Notes: generated by a model from the letters alone, not told the origin. 64,000 nt of DNA from Verrucomicrobiia bacterium (GCA_035765895.1 DASTWL010000034.1:1-64000), one strand, 5' to 3'. Shown: positions 24,116-32,541, numbered from the stretch's first letter. Program-made: numbers and translations.

Positions 24116-25219
24116 ATGAATGTCACTTTCCGCGGCCAGACCCGCCATTTCCGCACCGTCACTTTCGACGCGGCGACGAACGAGGTCGTGCTGATCGAGC
24201 AACGCCTGTTGCCGCACGAGTTCCAGCTCGTCCGCACCCGCGATTTCAAACAAACCGCGGCGGCCATCCGCGACATGATTGTGCGCGGTGCGCCGGCCAT
24301 TGCCGCCACGGCGGCCTATGGTCTGGCGCAGGGCGCCCGCGCGTTTCGCGGCCGGTCGTTGTCCGCGTTCGCCGGCCATTTGCGGAAGGTTTACGAGACG
24401 ATCGAAGCCGCGCGTCCCACGGCCGTGGACCCGGTCAACGCGATGAACCTTGTGCTCGGCGAAATGCGGACCGGCGAAGACGTCGCCACGCAACAGGTGC
24501 TGGCACTGGCCGCGGCGGAGGAATTTGCCGGCCAATCCGTGCGCGAATGTGAAGCCATCGGCAAACACGGGGCAAAGCTGATTCGCAACGGCGCCAACAT
24601 CCTGACGCACTGCAACGCCGGCTGGCTGGCATGCGTGGACATCGGAACCGCCACGGCACCGATGTATGCCGCGCAGGCGGCCGGCCGGAAGTTTCACGTG
24701 TTCTGCGACGAAACCCGCCCGCGCTGCCAGGGGGCGTCGCTGACGGCCTGGGAACTGGCGCAGCAGGGCGTGCCGCATCACGTCATCGCGGACAACGCCG
24801 CCGGGCACCTGATGCAGCGAGGCGAAATCGATCTGGTCATCGTCGGCAGCGACCGCACGCTGGGCCGCACGGGCGACGCCGCGAACAAGATTGGCACCTA
24901 CACCAAGGCCGTGCTGGCCAAACGGCATGGCATCCCCTTCTACGTCGCGATCCCGCTTTCGACCATCGACTGGAATTTAAAGTCGGGCTTCGACATCCCG
25001 ATCGAGGAGCGGCAAGAGGCGGAAGTGCTCGGGGCGTGGGGTGTCGCCGCGCGGAACGGAAAACGGCAATACGTGCGCATCGCCAATCCGAACAGCCCGG
25101 CGCGCAATCCGGGCTTTGATGTGACGCCGGCCGAGCTCATCACCGGCATCATCACGCCGCTGGGGATTTTCAAGCCGGGGGAATTGTGGAAGCGAAGAAA
25201 GCAATTGGGGGCGGAGTAA
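24116..25219 (+). CDS. mtnA: S-methyl-5-thioribose-1-phosphate isomerase
   Basis: MtnA isomerises methylthioribose 1-phosphate to methylthioribulose 1-phosphate in the methionine salvage pathway. The 367-residue protein has MIVRGAPAIAATAAYG near residue 55, the catalytic-Cys phrase ILTHCNAGWLA, CDETRPRCQGASLTAWEL, and IVGSDRT with the catalytic Asp, then the late AANKIGTYTKAVLAK and PNPGFDVTP-like end (NPGFDVTPAEL). The start at 24116 (MNVTFRGQTRHF) is preferred over an upstream in-frame Met that overlaps the previous gene. Other salvage genes are not in the window. Related eIF2B-like proteins are less likely given the motifs. Confidence 0.95.
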   Translation: MNVTFRGQTRHFRTVTFDAATNEVVLIEQRLLPHEFQLVRTRDFKQTAAAIRDMIVRGAPAIAATAAYGLAQGARAFRGRSLSAFAGHLRKVYETIEAARPTAVDPVNAMNLVLGEMRTGEDVATQQVLALAAAEEFAGQSVRECEAIGKHGAKLIRNGANILTHCNAGWLACVDIGTATAPMYAAQAAGRKFHVFCDETRPRCQGASLTAWELAQQGVPHHVIADNAAGHLMQRGEIDLVIVGSDRTLGRTGDAANKIGTYTKAVLAKRHGIPFYVAIPLSTIDWNLKSGFDIPIEERQEAEVLGAWGVAARNGKRQYVRIANPNSPARNPGFDVTPAELITGIITPLGIFKPGELWKRRKQLGAE

Positions 25220-25381
25220 CTCGTTACATCGGTTAAAGGGGATGCCTGGACGGAGCCCGCCAGGCGCACTGCGGTGAACTCGTGTAACTCATGCAACGAT
25301 TTGATGAATCACCCTCCCCCGTGATCCGAACCATCCCTTCCCGGCCTTCCCCTCCGCACGTCAATCGGATAGCCTCACCTC

Positions 25382-25867
25382 ATGCCGTCATTCGACATCG
25401 TATCGCAGGTCAACTCGATGGAGATCGAGAACGCCGTCAATCAGGCCAACAAGGAACTGGCCAGCCGTTTTGATTTCCGCGGCTCCAAGGCGTCCATTGC
25501 GCTGGAGAAAAATGAAATCAAGCTCTCGGCCGAGGATGAGTTCAAAGTGGCCGCGCTGGTGGACATCGTCATGGGCAAGCTCGCCAAGCGCAGCATCAGC
25601 TTGAAGAACGTGGAAAAGCTGGCGCCGGACGTTTCGCCGCTCGGTCACGCGCGGCAGGTCATCAAAATCAAGCAGGGGCTGGAATCCAAGGTGGCCAAGG
25701 AAGTCACCACGTTCATCCGCGACAGCAAGTTCAAGGTGACTTCCGCCATTCAGGGCGAGGAGGTGCGCGTGAACGGCAAGAGCCGGGATGAATTGCAGGC
25801 GGTCATCGCCGCAGTGCGGGCGAAGGAATTTCCGGTTTCGCTGCAATTCGTGAATTTCCGCGACTGA
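25382..25867 (+). CDS. yajQ: YajQ family nucleotide-binding protein
   Basis: The 161-residue protein matches the UPF0234/YajQ family from end to end: MPSFDIVSQV at the start, NKELASRFDFRGSKASI, VEKLAPDVSPLGHARQV and VRVNGKSRDELQAVIAAVR, FPVSLQFVNFRD at the end. YajQ proteins have two ferredoxin-like domains; a Xanthomonas member is reported to bind cyclic di-GMP. It is probably cytoplasmic. The AT-rich two-gene cassette begins 4 bases after its stop codon, which is an abrupt compositional boundary. Confidence 0.96.
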   Translation: MPSFDIVSQVNSMEIENAVNQANKELASRFDFRGSKASIALEKNEIKLSAEDEFKVAALVDIVMGKLAKRSISLKNVEKLAPDVSPLGHARQVIKIKQGLESKVAKEVTTFIRDSKFKVTSAIQGEEVRVNGKSRDELQAVIAAVRAKEFPVSLQFVNFRD

Positions 25868-25871
25868 CAGT

Positions 25872-26879
25872 ATGTCAAACACATACAGCTTCTTTATGAT
25901 TTATAATTTTACGTGTCCTTTGGCGGCATTTTTATGCTTGCTCTATTCAACAGTTGTGGGCCAAGGGGCAGAGTATTTAATCCAAGGGGAATTCAGCTAC
26001 CAAGTCATAACTTTGGAAGGAGCAAGGCCAGCATTGCACCGAAAATTTGAGGTGGTTAACAACGGTTGCCAGTGGCGAATAAATATCGACTTAACGGCAA
26101 GTCCCCATTTAGGCACGTTTGTTTACGCTTATGATGGAACCAATCTTGTCTATTATACCGTAAAACGGGGAAAAGAAGTAAAAATAGGAGCCGGAACGAT
26201 TGAGGCATCACCGGTCCCGCAAACATTAACATCAGCGGGGGGGGAATATCCGTGGCTCGCATATGCTTCAAGTTGTTATCTTAAAAGCGTGAGTAACTCA
26301 TCCATCTTTTCGTTGGAGGCGGCGCGGAGCAGCGATGGGCGGAGTCGCCGGTTCACAATGCCGGCACATATCGAGCTCAATGATGATTTGCCGGGACTGC
26401 CGAGGTTGATAGAATACTTGGCGAGATCCAGGTCTCTATTGAATACGAATGGCGCTATTACGGAACCTGTTCCTACATCTTCGCAAGAGGCAACATATGT
26501 AAACGCGCGTTTTACGTCGGGCGAATTCACGAATGTCAGCGGCCTTTCGTTTCCGACGCAATTCGAGTTTCGTCGATACCGGCCAAGTCCGAACTCTACT
26601 TCAGATGCCAACCTCCGTTGCACAGTCATAGTCCGGGGTGCCGCATCAACCATCTCGGTTGGGCCACAGACATGGAGCACTTCTTTGCCGGGTCGCACTT
26701 TTATGGCGCACGATCTTCGCGTGCAAGAACCTTTCGTCCATTATCAAATCACTAACAGTCAAATTCCTACAATCGATAACTCTGAAGTGAGCAATGCGAG
26801 AGAAGTGCAATTACAAGCGAATAAAAAAATAGCACCAGCCCGGATGCAACCCGAGCGCCCAGGCAAAAAGTATGGCTAG
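25872..26879 (+). CDS. Unknown secreted protein of the AT-rich cassette
   Basis: I do not recognise a family. The 335-residue protein has an N-terminal signal sequence (MIYNFTCPLAAFLCLLYSTV region, with Met9 at 25896 as an alternative start). The mature part is beta-rich, with YLIQGEFSYQVITLE, FEVVNNGCQWRINIDLT and TFVYAYDGTNLVYYTVKRG early and LSFPTQFEFRRYRPSPNS late, loosely recalling LolA/LppX-like beta folds, which is only an impression. Composition is visibly AT-rich with rare codons compared with yajQ, which suggests lateral transfer. Its stop codon overlaps a possible start (26872) of the next frame. Confidence 0.75.
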   Translation: MSNTYSFFMIYNFTCPLAAFLCLLYSTVVGQGAEYLIQGEFSYQVITLEGARPALHRKFEVVNNGCQWRINIDLTASPHLGTFVYAYDGTNLVYYTVKRGKEVKIGAGTIEASPVPQTLTSAGGEYPWLAYASSCYLKSVSNSSIFSLEAARSSDGRSRRFTMPAHIELNDDLPGLPRLIEYLARSRSLLNTNGAITEPVPTSSQEATYVNARFTSGEFTNVSGLSFPTQFEFRRYRPSPNSTSDANLRCTVIVRGAASTISVGPQTWSTSLPGRTFMAHDLRVQEPFVHYQITNSQIPTIDNSEVSNAREVQLQANKKIAPARMQPERPGKKYG

Positions 26880-26988
26880 TGCGTTTCTTATTTGGCGCAT
26901 TCATATTATTGCCATTATAGTGCTTTATTTTTTATGCAAGGAACAGGCAGAATGGCGTCTAACACCTTCCTCAAAAAACTTAAAACCT

Positions 26989-27366
26989 ATGAAAAATGTT
27001 CAAACCAACTCCCTCACGGCGGCTCTGCTATTAGCTGCAGCAGGCTCGGTGTTCGCAGAGTGCACCGGAACACCTTGGAGCTCGACTGACTTGCCAACAA
27101 CCTATGGTTGCAGTGGATTGGGAGGTTCCTGCAATAATACCATTTTTGACGGCGTATGTCAGTTTTGTTGGCCGGGTTCATATGGATTCTGTAATCCGGT
27201 CGCTGAAACATCTTATACTGTGCATGCTCAAAACTATGTAAATGGAACTTGCGTCGGACCTGTTGATGATCACGGATATTACTTCTGCTCTGGAGGTGAT
27301 CCAGATGGCGACCCTGTAGAATTAACCTGTTACGGGCTGATACTTGAAATCCCTTGCGGTGGTTGA
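26989..27366 (+). CDS. Small secreted cysteine-rich protein of the AT-rich cassette
   Basis: The 125-residue protein starts with a clear signal peptide (MKNVQTNSLTAALLLAAAGS, cut after SVFA). The mature chain of about 102 residues carries ten cysteines, for example in YGCSGLGGSCN, GVCQFCWPGSYGFCNP and VNGTCVGP, a number and parity compatible with five disulfides. I do not recognise the family. The open frame continues upstream to an ATG at 26872 that would add a hydrophobic 39-residue segment and overlap the previous stop by 8 bases; the internal Met with its own signal peptide is the more natural start. It ends one base before the convergent infA stop. Confidence 0.72.
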   Translation: MKNVQTNSLTAALLLAAAGSVFAECTGTPWSSTDLPTTYGCSGLGGSCNNTIFDGVCQFCWPGSYGFCNPVAETSYTVHAQNYVNGTCVGPVDDHGYYFCSGGDPDGDPVELTCYGLILEIPCGG

Positions 27367-27367
27367 G

Positions 27368-27613
27368 CTAGTAGCTCTTAGGGTTAGAACGGTTTTCCGA
27401 ATGGCGGAAGGTGATGCGCGCCTTGCCGAGATCGTAAGGGGACATCTCGACGTTCACGCGGTCGCCGACGGAGATGCGGATGAAATGCTTGCGCATCTTG
27501 CCCGAGATGTGGGCGAGCACTTCGTGCCCGTTCGGCAGCGCAACGCGAAACATGGTGCCCGGCAAAACCTGGGTCACCGATCCAGTCAGTTCAATGGGTT
27601 CTTCTTTTGGCAC
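27368..27613 (-). CDS. infA: Translation initiation factor IF-1
   Basis: The 81-residue S1/OB-fold protein binds the ribosomal A site during initiation. Family motifs are [38 protein letters not shown] and [17 protein letters not shown]. It is slightly longer than the usual 72 residues because of a short C-terminal tail ([10 protein letters not shown]). It stands alone rather than in a ribosomal protein operon, and abuts the AT-rich cassette with a single base between convergent stop codons. Confidence 0.96.
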   Translation of the reverse strand: MPKEEPIELTGSVTQVLPGTMFRVALPNGHEVLAHISGKMRKHFIRISVGDRVNVEMSPYDLGKARITFRHSENRSNPKSY

Positions 27614-27695
27614 ACCAGTGTCCTGAGAGACGGTGACTATTTGCCAGCCGGCGCGCTGAAAATCAATGATTTACTCACCGTCCCGGGGACCGGCT

Positions 27696-28517
27696 TCAAA
27701 AGAAGGGATTGTGCTCCTTTTCCTCGGCCACGGTGGTCAACGGCCCGTGACCGGGGCAAATCAATGTGGTGTTGGGCAGGGACAGAATCTGCTCGCGCAC
27801 GGCCTGCCGGGCCAGTTCCCAGACGCCCTCCGCGCGGCCCATGGAACCGGCAAACAATGCATCCCCCACGATGGCAATGTGCGGCGCGTCTTCCGGCCAG
27901 TTGCCGACGATGTAGGTTACCCCGTCATCCGCGTGGCCGGGCGTCGGGCGGTTGGTGATGCGGAGGCTGCCCACGTGAATGCAGTCGTTGCGGCGGTTCT
28001 TGTGCTGCGGCAGCGCGTCCCGGGCGTCCATGTGCACAAAAATCTTGGGAAACTTCTCGCGCAGCGCCGGCAGGTTGTCCACGTGATCGGAATGACCGTG
28101 CGTGATGAACACGTGCCGCAACTGCAGCTGGTTTTCCTCAACCTCCCGAAAGACCGGCGCCAGATCAAACCCGGTGTCGAACAACGCCGCTTCGCGCGTG
28201 ACTTCATCCCAAACGAGAAAACAGTTCACCGACATTTCGCCGTCATCGGTCGTGATGACCCGCAGCTCCCGCCACTGGCCCAAATCCTTTTCGCCTGGGA
28301 GCCAGCCTTGGGCGATGCCCGACAGCTTGGCCGGTTGCATGCCCAACTGGTTCGCCAGCGCGGCCAGGTTGAATCGCCCGGCCATTTTCCCGGTGCGTTC
28401 CAAATCGGCCAGTTCGGCCTCCGTCACGCCTGCCGCGGCTGCGGCAGCCGCCGTCGACAGGCCCGCCATGCCGCGCCCCTTGCGGACGATGTCGCCGAGA
28501 TGATCTTCCAAATTCAT
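27696..28517 (-). CDS. HTH / metallo-beta-lactamase-fold hydrolase fusion
   Basis: The 273-residue protein joins an N-terminal helix-turn-helix-like segment (residues 5-65, with GLSTAAAAAAAGVTEAELAD and FNLAALANQLGMQPAKLSGI) to a glyoxalase II-like metallo-hydrolase domain. The hydrolase part has the metal motif THGHSDHVD, then PTPGHADDGVTYI, IVGDALFAGS with the bridging Asp, and CPGHGP. It may hydrolyse a thioester or lactone. Whether the HTH part binds DNA or is a structural extension is unknown. No signal peptide is present. Confidence 0.88.
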   Translation of the reverse strand: MNLEDHLGDIVRKGRGMAGLSTAAAAAAAGVTEAELADLERTGKMAGRFNLAALANQLGMQPAKLSGIAQGWLPGEKDLGQWRELRVITTDDGEMSVNCFLVWDEVTREAALFDTGFDLAPVFREVEENQLQLRHVFITHGHSDHVDNLPALREKFPKIFVHMDARDALPQHKNRRNDCIHVGSLRITNRPTPGHADDGVTYIVGNWPEDAPHIAIVGDALFAGSMGRAEGVWELARQAVREQILSLPNTTLICPGHGPLTTVAEEKEHNPFF

Positions 28518-28530
28518 GGCGACACGATAA

Positions 28531-28671
28531 TCAACCCCTTCGCGCCGGCAAGTTCAGGCTCCAGAATTTGCGTGTCCGCGCGCCGCTTGGGCGGCCAGGC
28601 GACGTAATCCGGTCGCCGCCGCGCGCCGTGAGGGTTCCCTTGAATTTGTCCGGGGCAATCAGGACGCGCAT
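28531..28671 (-). pseudogene. Remnant of a glycerate kinase gene (N-terminus only)
   Basis: An ATG at 28671 opens a frame whose first 17 residues (MRVLIAPDKFKGTLTAR) match the glycerate kinase (GarK/GlxK) N-terminus as I know it. After that the frame loses all family character (GGDRITSPGRP...) and stops at 28531, only 46 codons in, instead of about 370. The fragment lies directly upstream of the HTH/metallo-hydrolase gene. The abrupt change suggests a deletion that removed nearly the whole gene. A chance resemblance is unlikely but cannot be excluded without a search. Confidence 0.6.
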
Positions 28672-28770
28672 GCCGGTGAGTTAACCCAAAGCCGGAACGA
28701 CGGCCAGCCGCCATTGCAAGACGCGGGGTTGCGGAGCGACGAAGCTATGGCACAATGAGCAAGGATTTTA

Positions 28771-29112
28771 ATGACCATGAGCAAACCAAAAATCATCGCT
28801 TACCTGAAACCCAGCTGCGGCTGGAGCAACGGCGTGCGCGCCATCCTGCGCAAATACGACCTGCCCTACGAAGACCGGGACATCATCAACGATCCGCTCC
28901 AGCGACAGGAGATGATCATGAAGAGCGGCCAGATGCTCAGTCCATGCGTGGAGGTGGACGGCCACATGCTGCCGGACATCAGCGGCGAAGAAGTCGAAGC
29001 CTACCTGCTGTCCAAGGGCCTCGTGCAGCCCAACAGTGTTGCCCCCGAGGCGCCCACGAATCAGCCGTGCGCAAATGAAATGCATCCGTCCACGCCGCTG
29101 AATTTCCGCTGA
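28771..29112 (+). CDS. Glutaredoxin-like protein with CGWS site
   Basis: The 113-residue protein has the thioredoxin-like glutaredoxin fold: a first strand IIAYLKPSCGWSNGV carrying the redox site Cys-Gly-Trp-Ser (a monothiol variant), YEDRDIINDPLQRQEM, a cis-Pro-like SPCVEVDG, and MLPDISGEEVEAYL. The tail after residue 90 is variable. It likely reduces or glutathionylates protein thiols, or takes part in iron-sulfur trafficking as CGFS proteins do. ATG 28777 is an alternative start. A strong terminator follows. Confidence 0.85.
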   Translation: MTMSKPKIIAYLKPSCGWSNGVRAILRKYDLPYEDRDIINDPLQRQEMIMKSGQMLSPCVEVDGHMLPDISGEEVEAYLLSKGLVQPNSVAPEAPTNQPCANEMHPSTPLNFR

Positions 29113-29133
29113 ACTCACGTCGCCCCTTTCATC

Positions 29134-29164
29134 GGCGCGGAGGCTTTGCTTCCGCGCCCTTTTT
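29134..29164 (+). terminator. Intrinsic terminator of the glutaredoxin gene
   Basis: The 8-bp stem GGCGCGGA / TCCGCGCC with a 9-base loop is followed by C and five T, 21 bases past the stop codon. The T run ends 10 bases before the convergent AraC-type regulator stop. Confidence 0.87.
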
Positions 29165-29174
29165 GTTGGCGCGT

Positions 29175-30050
29175 TCAGAGACTGTTGCGCTGGCGATATT
29201 GCAGGGGCGACATCCGGCAATGGCGCGCAAACACGCGGCTGAAGTGGGAAGCGTCCGGAAAACCCGCCTCCTGGGCCACCTGCTTCACCGAATTCTGCGT
29301 CGTCGCCAGCAGATACTGCGCCCGCTCCATGCGGCGGCGGGTCAAGTAAGCCAGCGGGCGGACGCCGATGGTCTGGCGAAACGCATCGGAAAAATAAGTG
29401 GGATTCAGTTCGGCGACGCGCGCAAGGTCCTTGAGGCTGATCCGTTCGGCCAGATGCTCGTGGATGAATTCCTGCACCACGAGGTAGCGGCCGGCGAGCG
29501 TTGCGTGTCCGGCCGGCTCACCGTGCCACGTGCGCAGGAACGGCGCCACCAACTGGCGCAACACGCCCTCCGCCTCGAAGGCATCCACCGGCGACGTGCG
29601 CGCCTCCAGTTCGGCCACTCGCGCCGGAAAACGGCGATACTCGTCGCGGAACGGGTCATACACCGGCAGCTTGCGCTCCGGGAAAATCGCTTCCAACCGC
29701 CGAAACAAGCGAAGGGTTTCCGGCCCCGCCGGCAGTTGGTAATCCATCTCATGGACGGCCATCAGGTCGATGCCCGTTTTCAACCGGCTGGTGAAATGGA
29801 GGAAGCAGAGGTCAAATGGTCGCCGGCACCGGTGGCTGTGCAGCGTGAACGCGGGAATCAGGTGCATTGAGCCGGGTGTCAGTTGAAATTCCCGGCCATG
29901 GTGCGTCACCTGCGCCGGGCCGTTCAGCGGCAGCCACAGCCGCGAAAACGGGCTCATCACGTCGTGGAAGTTCCACCAGGCGCCGGTGCGGCAACGTTCC
30001 ACCGCGAGCACTTCCAGCGCCGCCGAGCCCAGCAGTTCCTTCGCGAGCAT
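29175..30050 (-). CDS. AraC family transcriptional regulator
   Basis: The 291-residue protein has an N-terminal cupin-type sensing domain (GREFQLTPGSMHLIPAFTLH near residues 53-72) and a C-terminal double helix-turn-helix, read as ISLKDLARVAELNPTYFSDA then MERAQYLLATTQNSVKQVAQ and AGFPDASHFSRVFARHCRMS. Such proteins usually respond to a sugar or a related small molecule and activate nearby genes. The flanking genes are a glutaredoxin and a small lipoprotein, which give no clear target. Confidence 0.92.
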   Translation of the reverse strand: MLAKELLGSAALEVLAVERCRTGAWWNFHDVMSPFSRLWLPLNGPAQVTHHGREFQLTPGSMHLIPAFTLHSHRCRRPFDLCFLHFTSRLKTGIDLMAVHEMDYQLPAGPETLRLFRRLEAIFPERKLPVYDPFRDEYRRFPARVAELEARTSPVDAFEAEGVLRQLVAPFLRTWHGEPAGHATLAGRYLVVQEFIHEHLAERISLKDLARVAELNPTYFSDAFRQTIGVRPLAYLTRRRMERAQYLLATTQNSVKQVAQEAGFPDASHFSRVFARHCRMSPLQYRQRNSL

Positions 30051-30090
30051 GCGTGCGTTGTCCCGAAGCGCGAACCCGCCCGCGCGGGGA

Positions 30091-30429
30091 TTATTTCGGC
30101 ACGACCTTGACCGTCCCGGTGTTCGGGTCGTAATCGAGCTTCTGGCCCGCGGGCGCTTCCGGCAGCCTGGCGATGTATTTCATCGCCACCACCTCGTTCA
30201 AATCCTTGGGCAGCCGGCCCTGATCCGCTTCAAACATCTGGATGGCCCGCGTCAGGGCCGCCACATCGGAGGTCTTGACGGCCTTCTGTTCCGCCTTGGC
30301 CATGGCGCCGAGATACTCCGCCGGCGCCGCCGCCGGATTGCCGGAACTCGAGGAGGAACTTTTGCCGCCATCACCGCAGCCGACGAGCAGCGCACCCGCA
30401 AGCAAAGGAACGAACAACGATGCTTTCAT
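30091..30429 (-). CDS. Small lipoprotein downstream of recG
   Basis: The 112-residue product starts with a lipoprotein signal (MKASLFVPLLAGALLVGC, lipobox LVGC, Cys18) followed by a Ser-rich linker. The mature C-terminal part (IQMFEADQGRLPKDLNEVVA, LPEAPAGQKLDYDPNTGTVK) resembles the periplasmic tail of type II secretion pseudopilins in Verrucomicrobia, although the pilin N-terminus is absent. It starts 9 bases after recG and is probably cotranscribed. Function unknown. Confidence 0.8.
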   Translation of the reverse strand: MKASLFVPLLAGALLVGCGDGGKSSSSSSGNPAAAPAEYLGAMAKAEQKAVKTSDVAALTRAIQMFEADQGRLPKDLNEVVAMKYIARLPEAPAGQKLDYDPNTGTVKVVPK

Positions 30430-30438
30430 GCGGCGAAT

Positions 30439-32541
30439 CTAGCGCACCGGACCGGCAATACCAAGCGCTGTTCCGCCCGCGGACGCGGCGATGGCGCGGG
30501 CCTGCCGAATCAAATCCAAATCGGTGGCCAGGTCGCCAAAGCGAAACCGCGCCGCGCCGCTTTGCTGCTGGCCCAGCAACTCGCCCGGGCCGCGCAGCCG
30601 CAAATCCGCCTCCGCAATCTGGAAGCCGTCAGTGGTGTCCGCCAGCACCTTGAGCCGGGCGCGCGCCTCGGGATTATCCGCATTGGAAACCAGGATGCAG
30701 AACGACGCGTGCGCCCCGCGTCCGATGCGGCCGCGCAACTGGTGGAGCTGGGCGAGCCCGAACTGCTCCGCGTTCTCGATCAGCATCACCGTCGCGTTCG
30801 GCACGTCCACGCCCACCTCGATCAACGACGTGGCCAGCAGAACCTGCACTTCGCCGGCCCGGAACGCCTGCATCACGGCCTCCTTTTCGCGGGCGGGCAG
30901 CCGGCCGTGCAGCAGGCCGACGTGAAACGGCGCGAGCGCCCTTTGCACCCGTTCCAATTCCTGCGTGACGGCTTTGACGTTGCCACCGTTGTCGTCCACG
31001 CGAGGATACACGACATACGCCTGACGCCCCTCGCGCAGCTTCTCCTTTACGAACGGCCAGACCTTGGGCAGCGCCTCGGCCAGGCGGACGAACGTGCGAA
31101 TGCGTCCCCGGCCCGCTGGCAACGCATCAATCGTCGAGCTGTCGAGATCCCCGTAAAGCGTCAGGCCCAGCGTCCGGGGAATGGGCGTCGCAGTCATGAC
31201 CAGCAGATGCGGGTAATGCCCCTTGCGCACCAGCGCCTCCCGTTGCGACGTGCCGAACTTGTGCTGCTCATCGATGATGACCAGGCCAAGATGAGGCAGA
31301 TCGAAGGCGCCGTTGAGCAACGCATGCGTGCCGATGGTGAGCGTGGCGGAGGGCGCCCGCCCGCCGTCAACGCGATGGGTTGCCGGAGGTGTTTCGTTTG
31401 CGGTTTTCCAGCTTCCCGTCCGCAGTTCGACCTTCACGCCCAACGGTTCCAACCAGCGTTGGAAATTCCGGAAGTGTTGTTCGGCCAGAATCTCCGTCGG
31501 CGCCATCAACGCCACATTGAAGCCGCTCTCCAGCGTCATCAGCGCGGCGCAGGCAGCCACGGCCGTCTTGCCCGAACCCACGTCGCCCTGAAGCAGGCGC
31601 CGCATGGGATGCGCGCCGCGCAAGTCGTCGCGAATTTCGCGCAACACGCGCGTTTGCGCGTCGGTCAGCTTGAACTCCAGCCGCGCGAGGAAGGGTTTGA
31701 TGAGCCGGTTGTCGCCGCCACACGGCCAGGCACGGGCGTTGGCTTCAAATCGCCGGCGACGCGCGAGCACGCCGCGCTGGAGTTCGATGAATTCATCCAA
31801 CGCCAGCCGGCGGCGGGCCAGTTCGGCTTCTGCCATCTCCGCGGGAAAGTGCAGCCCACGGATGGCTGCCGCGCGGGACGGCAGACCGGGCGCGAGCTCT
31901 TCGGGAGCCGGTGCCGGTGCGGAGGCCGGGCCCCGTTGGTCCGCCGACGGTTCCAGCCGCTCCAACGCCCGCCACACCAGCGTCCGTAGCACGCGCGCGG
32001 TGAGCCCTTCGGTCAGCGGATGCACCGGCACGATGCGGTTGACGTGAATGAACTCATCCTCGCCCGCCTCCAACGGCTCGGTTTCGGGATGGTCGAACGT
32101 GCGCGGGCGCAGTGACTCGGGTTTGCCGAAAATCATGAACTCGCGGCCCACCGTGTAATACGACTCCATCCACGGTGACGCCTGCCACCAACGGCAATGC
32201 AGCCGCGCCGTGTCGTCCTCGAAGATGCACTCGAACAGCGCGCGCGAACCCTGCTTCCAGCGCTTGATGCCCGCCACCACCACCCGGCCCCGCACCGTGG
32301 CGGGCTGGCCCAGTTCCAGCTCGCGGATGGGAAGAAATTTTCGCCGGTCCTCGTAACGCCGCGGCCGGTGCAGCAACAGATCCTCGATGGTGCCAATGCC
32401 CAGCCGCTTGAGCTGCTCCGCGCGTTCCGGGCCCACGCCCCGGAGCGTCGTCACCGGCAGCGCGAGCGGCGCGGGGCTGGCGTTGGCGGAGGAATGAGCA
32501 GTGGAATGAGGATGCCGCGCAGCCACGGCGGGACAATACAA
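30439..32541 (-). CDS. recG: ATP-dependent DNA helicase RecG
   Basis: RecG reverses stalled replication forks and branch-migrates Holliday junctions. The 700-residue protein has the N-terminal wedge/OB domain (ATVRGRVVVAGIKRWK, VGREFMIFGKPE), then superfamily 2 motifs: LLQGDVGSGKTAVAACAAL (motif I), MAPTEILAEQH (Ia), LVIIDEQHKFG (II), VMTATPIPRTLG (III), ATSLIEVGVDVPNATVM (V), and QLHQLRGRIGRG (VI), plus the C-terminal TTDGFQIAEADLRLRGPGE. The N-terminal 25 residues lack family character, so an internal GTG before VTTLRGVGPERA is possible. The metallophosphoesterase gene ends 38 bases upstream, and a lipoprotein gene follows after 9. Confidence 0.97.
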   Translation of the reverse strand: MYCPAVAARHPHSTAHSSANASPAPLALPVTTLRGVGPERAEQLKRLGIGTIEDLLLHRPRRYEDRRKFLPIRELELGQPATVRGRVVVAGIKRWKQGSRALFECIFEDDTARLHCRWWQASPWMESYYTVGREFMIFGKPESLRPRTFDHPETEPLEAGEDEFIHVNRIVPVHPLTEGLTARVLRTLVWRALERLEPSADQRGPASAPAPAPEELAPGLPSRAAAIRGLHFPAEMAEAELARRRLALDEFIELQRGVLARRRRFEANARAWPCGGDNRLIKPFLARLEFKLTDAQTRVLREIRDDLRGAHPMRRLLQGDVGSGKTAVAACAALMTLESGFNVALMAPTEILAEQHFRNFQRWLEPLGVKVELRTGSWKTANETPPATHRVDGGRAPSATLTIGTHALLNGAFDLPHLGLVIIDEQHKFGTSQREALVRKGHYPHLLVMTATPIPRTLGLTLYGDLDSSTIDALPAGRGRIRTFVRLAEALPKVWPFVKEKLREGRQAYVVYPRVDDNGGNVKAVTQELERVQRALAPFHVGLLHGRLPAREKEAVMQAFRAGEVQVLLATSLIEVGVDVPNATVMLIENAEQFGLAQLHQLRGRIGRGAHASFCILVSNADNPEARARLKVLADTTDGFQIAEADLRLRGPGELLGQQQSGAARFRFGDLATDLDLIRQARAIAASAGGTALGIAGPVR

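Noticed and set aside
25220-25381. Inverted GTTACA/TGTAAC and GCCTGG/CCAGGC pairs between mtnA and yajQ
   Set aside because: Short, widely spaced arms without a T run; I cannot support a terminator or a regulatory site.
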